A stretch of 8,801 nucleotides of DNA from Gemmatimonadota bacterium (GTDB lineage Bacteria > Gemmatimonadota > Gemmatimonadetes > Gemmatimonadales > Gemmatimonadaceae), in contig CANJOX010000120.1 in the NCBI GenBank assembly GCA_947475795.1, positions 1 to 8,801 of the forward strand. The letters run 5' to 3'. Below the pieces are notes generated by a model, which saw nothing but the letters and a program-made list of their open reading frames with translations, did no database searches and was not told where the DNA came from. Each line of letters opens with the position of its first letter. Position 1 is the stretch's first letter. Shown here one piece after another: positions 5,079-8,801 of the stretch. The position numbers and the translations under genes are program-made.

Positions 5079-7244
5079 GTGCTCCGTTCGTCCGCCCTCC
5101 GCCGTCTGCCGCGCGTCTGCGCTGCGGCGGCCTCCGTTGCCGTCGCGTCTGTCAGCGTGCCGACCACGCCACTGGCCGCGCAGCCCGCGTCGCCGGCCTC
5201 GGCGTCGTCCGATGGCGCGCTCGCTGAATCCGTGGCGCGGTGGATCGCGCTGGCCGCTCCCCCCAGTGGGGAGTCGCATGCACTCGACGCCCTGGCGCCG
5301 CTCCTGCCGGGGTGGACCCGCGACAGCATGGGCAATCTGGTCCGCCGAGTCGGTCGCGGATCGCCGCGCCGCATGGTCGCCTGCGCGATGGACGTCCCGG
5401 CGTTCGTGGTCAGCGGCATCACTGAGCAGGGCTACGTACGGCTCCATCGCACCGGCGTCGCGGCCCATCCCCTCTGGGATCAGTTCCACGAGGCGCACCA
5501 GCTGCGCATCCTCACCGCCCGCGGTGAAGTCACCGGCGTGGTCGCCATCGCCAACGGGCACTTTTCCCGCCAGCACCGCGGCGACACCACGGTGGTCGGT
5601 GTGGACCAGCTCTGGGTCGACGTGGGCACCGGCACGAAAGCGCAGACGGAGGCCCTCGGCATCGCCCTGCTCGACCCCGTCGTCGCCGCACGCCCGGTGT
5701 GGACGTACGCCGGACACGCCGCCGGCCCCGCGGCCGGGGCGCGGGCCAGCTGCGCCGCCGTGGCCAGTGCGGGCGCCGCCGCCACGGCCGCCACGCAGCC
5801 CGGCGAAACGATCTACGTGCTCTCGTCGCAGCGCAGCTTCGGCTGGGTGGGGTTGGCCGCCGTCGTGGCGCGTGTGGGTCGGCTCGACGCCCTCACGCTG
5901 CTCGATGAGGGGCGCGCCACCGGCAGTGCCACCACGGTCCCCGTCGCCCGGCTGGGGGCGCCGCGTCGCCAGCTCAGCCGCGTGATCGCCTCGACCGGTC
6001 TCGACAGCGTGCGGCTCGTGTCCCCCGCGGTGCGCTACGCCGGCTCGCTGGTGGAGTCGATCGATGCGGCCGCGATCCGGGGGGTGCTGGCGGAAGCCGC
6101 CCGCGCCTCGGGGGCGACGGCCGCCCCCGCGCTGCTCGCGCCGCCGCTTGATACGGTGCGCGCCCGCACCCCGCGTCGCGACGCGTACGACGCCATCGAA
6201 AAGACGTTCGTGACCATCGCCGACCTCCCCGGGGTCCCGGGACATGAATGGCGCGTGCGTGAGGCCATCACGGCGCTGCTCCCGGCGTGGGCCAAGGCCC
6301 GCGCCACGGTGGACAGCGCCGGCAATCTCATCGTGGCCGCCGGCCCCGAGCGTGACACGATCGCCTTCATCGCGCACATGGACGAGGTGTCGTTCGAGGT
6401 GGAAGCGATCGCCCGCGACGGCACCGTGCGGCTGGCGCGACGCGGCGGGGTGGTCCCCAGCGCGTGGGAAGGGCAGCCGGCCGCGCTGCACTTCGATCGC
6501 ACCGGGACGGGTCCCGGCGCCGCCGAGGCGCCGGCCTCGTTGCGCGGGGTGTTCGTGCCGCGCGACTCCGCCCGCGTGAAAGCGCCGGCGGTGAGCACGG
6601 CGTGGTTTGGTATGGACTCCGCCGCCCTCGTGGCGGCCGGCGTGCGCGTGGGCAGCGCCGTCACCGGCTACAAGCGCGCCGCGCGACTCGGCGCCCCCGG
6701 GGACGCCGGCACGCGCCTCACCGGCCGTGGCAGCGACGATCGCACCGGCTCCACCGCCCTCCTGCACGCGGTCCAGCGCCTCGATCCGAACACGCTGGCG
6801 CGCAAGGTGCTGTTCGTGTGGTCGGTGCGCGAGGAAGGCGGCCTGCTGGGCGCCGGGGCGTTCGGCGCCGAACACGGCCGCTCGCTGCAGCGCATCTACA
6901 GCGTGGACACCTTCGTGTCCTCGGACACGCCGCTCGAAAATCCGGCCTTCGCCTACGCGCCGCTGGGGAAGGGCTTCGTGCTGCGGGGACTCGATGACGG
7001 CGCCATCTCACCGCCGGCCGAACGGGCCCGGGTGCTGGCCGTGGCGCGGGCGCAGGGGATCCCGGTCCAGCTGGGCACCACGCACGGCTCCACCGACGGA
7101 TCCGCGATCGCCCCCTACGGCGGCCCGAACGTCGGCCTCTCGTGGCCGGGGCGCTACTCCCACACGCCGGGTGAAGTGCTCGACCTGCGCGACGTCGCCG
7201 CGCTGGTGCGCATCATCACGGCGCTGGCGGCCGCCCCTCGGTAA
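5079..7244 (+). CDS. Secreted M42-family metalloaminopeptidase with fused inactive N-terminal M42 copy
   Basis: The protein has 721 residues. The GTG at 5079 is chosen because it opens a clean signal peptide (about 1-34, ending PLAA before Gln) and has GGGA 6 bases upstream; a GTG at 5052 is the alternative. The C-terminal half (about 372-721) is a complete M42 peptidase: AHMDE with H433 and D435, GSDDRTG (D553/D554), REEGG (E585 catalytic base, E586 ligand), SVD (D610) and RYSHTP (H695) supply the expected two-metal site. M42 enzymes remove N-terminal residues from peptides. The N-terminal half (about 48-340) aligns with it: LLPGW...D..GNL against LLPAW...D..GNL, CAMDVPAFVVSGITEQGYVRL against AHMDEVSFEVEAIARDGTVRL, and RYAGSLVESID against RYSHTPGEVLD. 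It has lost H433 (A103), E585/E586 (R252/S253), the DD pair (near S224/C225) and H695 (G322). It is about twice the usual M42 length. Its last 29 bases overlap the convergent MocA-like gene. Confidence 0.88.
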   Translation: MLRSSALRRLPRVCAAAASVAVASVSVPTTPLAAQPASPASASSDGALAESVARWIALAAPPSGESHALDALAPLLPGWTRDSMGNLVRRVGRGSPRRMVACAMDVPAFVVSGITEQGYVRLHRTGVAAHPLWDQFHEAHQLRILTARGEVTGVVAIANGHFSRQHRGDTTVVGVDQLWVDVGTGTKAQTEALGIALLDPVVAARPVWTYAGHAAGPAAGARASCAAVASAGAAATAATQPGETIYVLSSQRSFGWVGLAAVVARVGRLDALTLLDEGRATGSATTVPVARLGAPRRQLSRVIASTGLDSVRLVSPAVRYAGSLVESIDAAAIRGVLAEAARASGATAAPALLAPPLDTVRARTPRRDAYDAIEKTFVTIADLPGVPGHEWRVREAITALLPAWAKARATVDSAGNLIVAAGPERDTIAFIAHMDEVSFEVEAIARDGTVRLARRGGVVPSAWEGQPAALHFDRTGTGPGAAEAPASLRGVFVPRDSARVKAPAVSTAWFGMDSAALVAAGVRVGSAVTGYKRAARLGAPGDAGTRLTGRGSDDRTGSTALLHAVQRLDPNTLARKVLFVWSVREEGGLLGAGAFGAEHGRSLQRIYSVDTFVSSDTPLENPAFAYAPLGKGFVLRGLDDGAISPPAERARVLAVARAQGIPVQLGTTHGSTDGSAIAPYGGPNVGLSWPGRYSHTPGEVLDLRDVAALVRIITALAAAPR

Positions 7245-7902
7245 CGGCACGGCGCCAGCGGTCCACGTCCGCCGGCGTGTCCAGATCGAAGGTGCCGTGC
7301 GGCAACAGGACGGTGCGGGTCTGCGCCTGCCGCAACAGGGCGCGGGCCCCCTGGTCGCCGTCGAGGGCGGCCAGCGCCTCCCAGTCGGCGCGCGGCAGAA
7401 GCGCCGGAATCCCCCGCACCGGCTCGGCGTCCGCGTCGGCGTCCGGTCCGGCGTAGGCGGACGCCACTCGCTCGCCACCGGTCGGGGCGGCGTCGATCAG
7501 GGCCCGCAGATGCGCGGTCGTCACGCTGGGCATGTCGCAGGAGACGATCAGGACGGCGTCGATGGGGCCGAATTCAGGCGCCGCCAAGCGTTGAACGCCG
7601 CACGCAATCGAGGTGCCCATCCCCCGCTCCCAGTGGCTGTTTTCGACACACTGAACCGGCAGCATCGAGACAGCATCACGTACAGCGTGCCCAGAACTCC
7701 CCACAATCACCAGCACCGGTGTGCAGCCGGCGTCCAGCAGGGCCCGGGCCGCACGCTCCACCAGCGTCGCGCCGTCGTCGCGGTGCGCCGTGGCCAGTAA
7801 CTGCTTCGGCGTGCCCAGCCGGCGTGACCCGCCGGCCGCCAGCACCAGCCCCGCGGCGCGGGGGGTCGCGGCGCGGGACACTGTGGTTCGGGGTGCCGTC
7901 AC
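7216..7902 (-). CDS. mocA: MocA-like molybdenum cofactor nucleotidyltransferase
   Basis: The protein has 228 residues from the GTG at 7902. It has the MobA/MocA nucleotidyltransferase fold: nucleotide-binding loop LVLAAGGSRRLGTPKQLL (about 19-36), a W..GMGTSI segment (91-99), the metal-binding CDMP (122-125), GDQGAR (182-187) and FDLDTPADVD (205-214). The LAAGxS loop and GDxGAR motif fit MocA, which transfers CMP from CTP to molybdopterin, better than MobA, which uses GTP. It should act in the cytoplasm to make the dinucleotide cofactor of xanthine dehydrogenase-type enzymes. A short acidic insertion (PDADADAE, 153-160) comes from a small GTC/GCG-type DNA repeat. The start is uncertain: a GGAGG overlaps the GTG itself (7902-7906) and so cannot serve it, and an in-frame GTG at 7881 lies 20 bases from that GGAGG. 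Translation is probably coupled to the XdhC-family gene 14 bases upstream. Substrate specificity cannot be proven from motifs. Confidence 0.85.
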   Translation of the reverse strand: MTAPRTTVSRAATPRAAGLVLAAGGSRRLGTPKQLLATAHRDDGATLVERAARALLDAGCTPVLVIVGSSGHAVRDAVSMLPVQCVENSHWERGMGTSIACGVQRLAAPEFGPIDAVLIVSCDMPSVTTAHLRALIDAAPTGGERVASAYAGPDADADAEPVRGIPALLPRADWEALAALDGDQGARALLRQAQTRTVLLPHGTFDLDTPADVDRWRRAVTEGRPPAP

Positions 7903-7916
7903 CTCCGCCGAGCCGC

Positions 7917-8801
7917 TCAGTTGGCCGCGTCCGTGGCGTCGCGCACGGGATCGACCAACACCGGCTCGACCACCGCGGGATCGACCAAGGCCGGGGACGG
8001 GGTGCGGGTATGGATCGGACTCTGGCGTTCCCGCAGAAAGCCCGCCGGGCGCCCGTGGATCACCGCCTCGATCTCCGCGACCGCCGACAGGGCGATCGAG
8101 GCCGGCGTCTCGCCGCCCAGATCGAGCCCGATCGGGGCGTGCAGCCGGTGTCGCATGCGGTCGGTCAGGACCGTGCCCTGCGCGGCCAGCTGCGCCTCCA
8201 CCGCCGCGAGCAGTTGGGCCGCGCGCTTCCGTGAGCCCAGCACGCCCACATAGGCCAGCGGCAGCGGCAGCAGTGCCGCCAGCCACGCCGAGTCCACGGC
8301 GAACTGATGCGACAGCAGCGCCACGGCGGTGCGCCCGTCGTGCGGCAGCGCGGCCACGACCGCCGCCAGCGCCGCCGCGTCGTCGGCCCGCACCACCTGC
8401 GTGGCCACGCCTGCGGGGAGCGGCAACCCCGCCAGCGCCGCCGGCCGGTGGTCGATCACGGTGACGCCCCACCCCAGCGTCTGCGCAAAGTGCGCGAACG
8501 CCTCGGCCCCTCGACCGGCGCCGATCACGTGCAGCGCGATCGGCGCCACGAGCGGTTCCACGAACAGCTGGGTCGCGGCTCCCGGCCCGTCGTGTAGCAC
8601 CGCCTGCCCGGTCCGCTGTGCAGCGCTGGCCACGGCCCCGGCGGCGGCCAGCACGTCCGGCCCTGCGCTCCACGGCGTTCCGTGGCCGATCGACCGCCAC
8701 GTGCCGCCGGACGCCGCTCCCTCGAGCACGGCGCCACTGCGCCCGCTGTCCCCCTCGAGCACCGTGAGCACGGCGCCGTTGCGGCGCTGCGCGCGGATCG
8801 C
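7917..8801 (-). CDS. XdhC-family molybdenum hydroxylase maturation protein, 5' end outside window
   Basis: The frame is open to the right edge (294 residues visible), so the true start is missing. The Rossmann-type C-terminal domain is clear: LHVIGAGRGAEAF (about 90-102), LGWGVTVIDHRP (109-120), SHQFAVD (164-170), YVGVLGSRKR (184-193), and LHAPIGLDLGGETPASIALSAVAEIEA (220-246, where canonical members end TPEEIA-type). XdhC-type proteins bind the molybdenum cofactor, assist its sulfuration and hand it to xanthine dehydrogenase or CO dehydrogenase-like enzymes in the cytoplasm. The N-terminal domain is divergent: where the family has GGCxE the sequence reads GHGTPW (40-44 region), and no cysteine occurs in all 294 residues. 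A Pro/Val/Asp-rich tail (about 258-294) follows the domain. It lies just upstream of the MocA-like gene, the usual partner. Fold assignment is firm; activity is open. Confidence 0.85.
   Translation of the reverse strand, partial: AIRAQRRNGAVLTVLEGDSGRSGAVLEGAASGGTWRSIGHGTPWSAGPDVLAAAGAVASAAQRTGQAVLHDGPGAATQLFVEPLVAPIALHVIGAGRGAEAFAHFAQTLGWGVTVIDHRPAALAGLPLPAGVATQVVRADDAAALAAVVAALPHDGRTAVALLSHQFAVDSAWLAALLPLPLAYVGVLGSRKRAAQLLAAVEAQLAAQGTVLTDRMRHRLHAPIGLDLGGETPASIALSAVAEIEAVIHGRPAGFLRERQSPIHTRTPSPALVDPAVVEPVLVDPVRDATDAAN
7946..7988 (-). repeat. 30-base-spaced direct repeat in the XdhC-family tail
   Basis: CGGGATCGACCAA (plus-strand reading) occurs at 7946-7958 and 7976-7988, exactly 30 bases apart and in frame. 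It gives a tail repeat of the type LVDPxxx (LVDPAVV and LVDPVRD). It looks like a small internal duplication in a disordered extension outside the conserved domain. Confidence 0.7.

Noticed and set aside
4599..6875. A 758-codon minus-strand open frame antisense to the M42 gene
   Set aside because: Its translation is rich in Arg, Gly, His and Ala with no recognisable motif, while the opposite strand encodes a complete M42 enzyme. Long antisense frames are expected in DNA this GC-rich.
7903..8700. Upstream extension of the MocA frame giving a 494-residue protein
   Set aside because: The extension overlaps the XdhC-family gene in another frame and reads as Arg/Gly-rich nonsense; MocA homology begins only after about 7860, so the gene starts near 7902.

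Overview
The window is very GC-rich (about 70% by eye). It carries five complete or nearly complete protein genes and two genes cut by the window edges, with almost no spare DNA. No rRNA, tRNA, CRISPR array, insertion sequence or phage gene was seen. Composition, codon use (GTG starts are common) and gene content suggest a chromosomal segment of a soil or freshwater bacterium such as a Gemmatimonadota member. The gene content in question is a VWA/glutamine-amidotransferase-like membrane protein next to a caspase-fold protein and a TPR lipoprotein, plus XdhC/MocA maturation factors and secreted peptidases. The taxonomic guess is an inference.

Left block (1-3868, minus strand): a compact operon in the order VWA/GATase-like membrane protein, then a secreted caspase-fold (C13-like) protein, then a TPR lipoprotein that runs off the left edge. 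Both junctions are 4-base start/stop overlaps (ATGA and GTGA), so the three genes are probably translationally coupled. All three products are predicted to act in or beyond the cytoplasmic membrane. The caspase-fold protein keeps its histidine motif but has no cysteine where the nucleophile should be, and it carries a perfect EF-hand calcium loop.

Middle (3869-4153): a divergent intergenic region with a plausible sigma-70-like promoter reading right and a 16-base perfect palindrome. It is followed by a plus-strand gene (4154-4927) for a small exported LTxxQ (Spy/CpxP-like) protein with a Met/Gly/Arg-rich repetitive tail. A strong intrinsic terminator (4953-4989) closes this unit.

Right block: a plus-strand gene (5079-7244) encodes a secreted 721-residue M42-family aminopeptidase. 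It appears to be a tandem fusion of two M42 units: a catalytically dead N-terminal copy and an intact C-terminal copy. Its 3' end overlaps, tail to tail by 29 bases, a minus-strand pair (XdhC family, then MocA-like nucleotidyltransferase). That pair would mature the molybdenum cofactor for a molybdenum hydroxylase of the xanthine dehydrogenase/CO dehydrogenase family, whose structural genes would lie beyond the right edge.

The most noteworthy observations are the pseudo-peptidase/peptidase fusion, the cysteine-less caspase-fold protein in a membrane operon, and an XdhC-family protein with no cysteine in its visible part.
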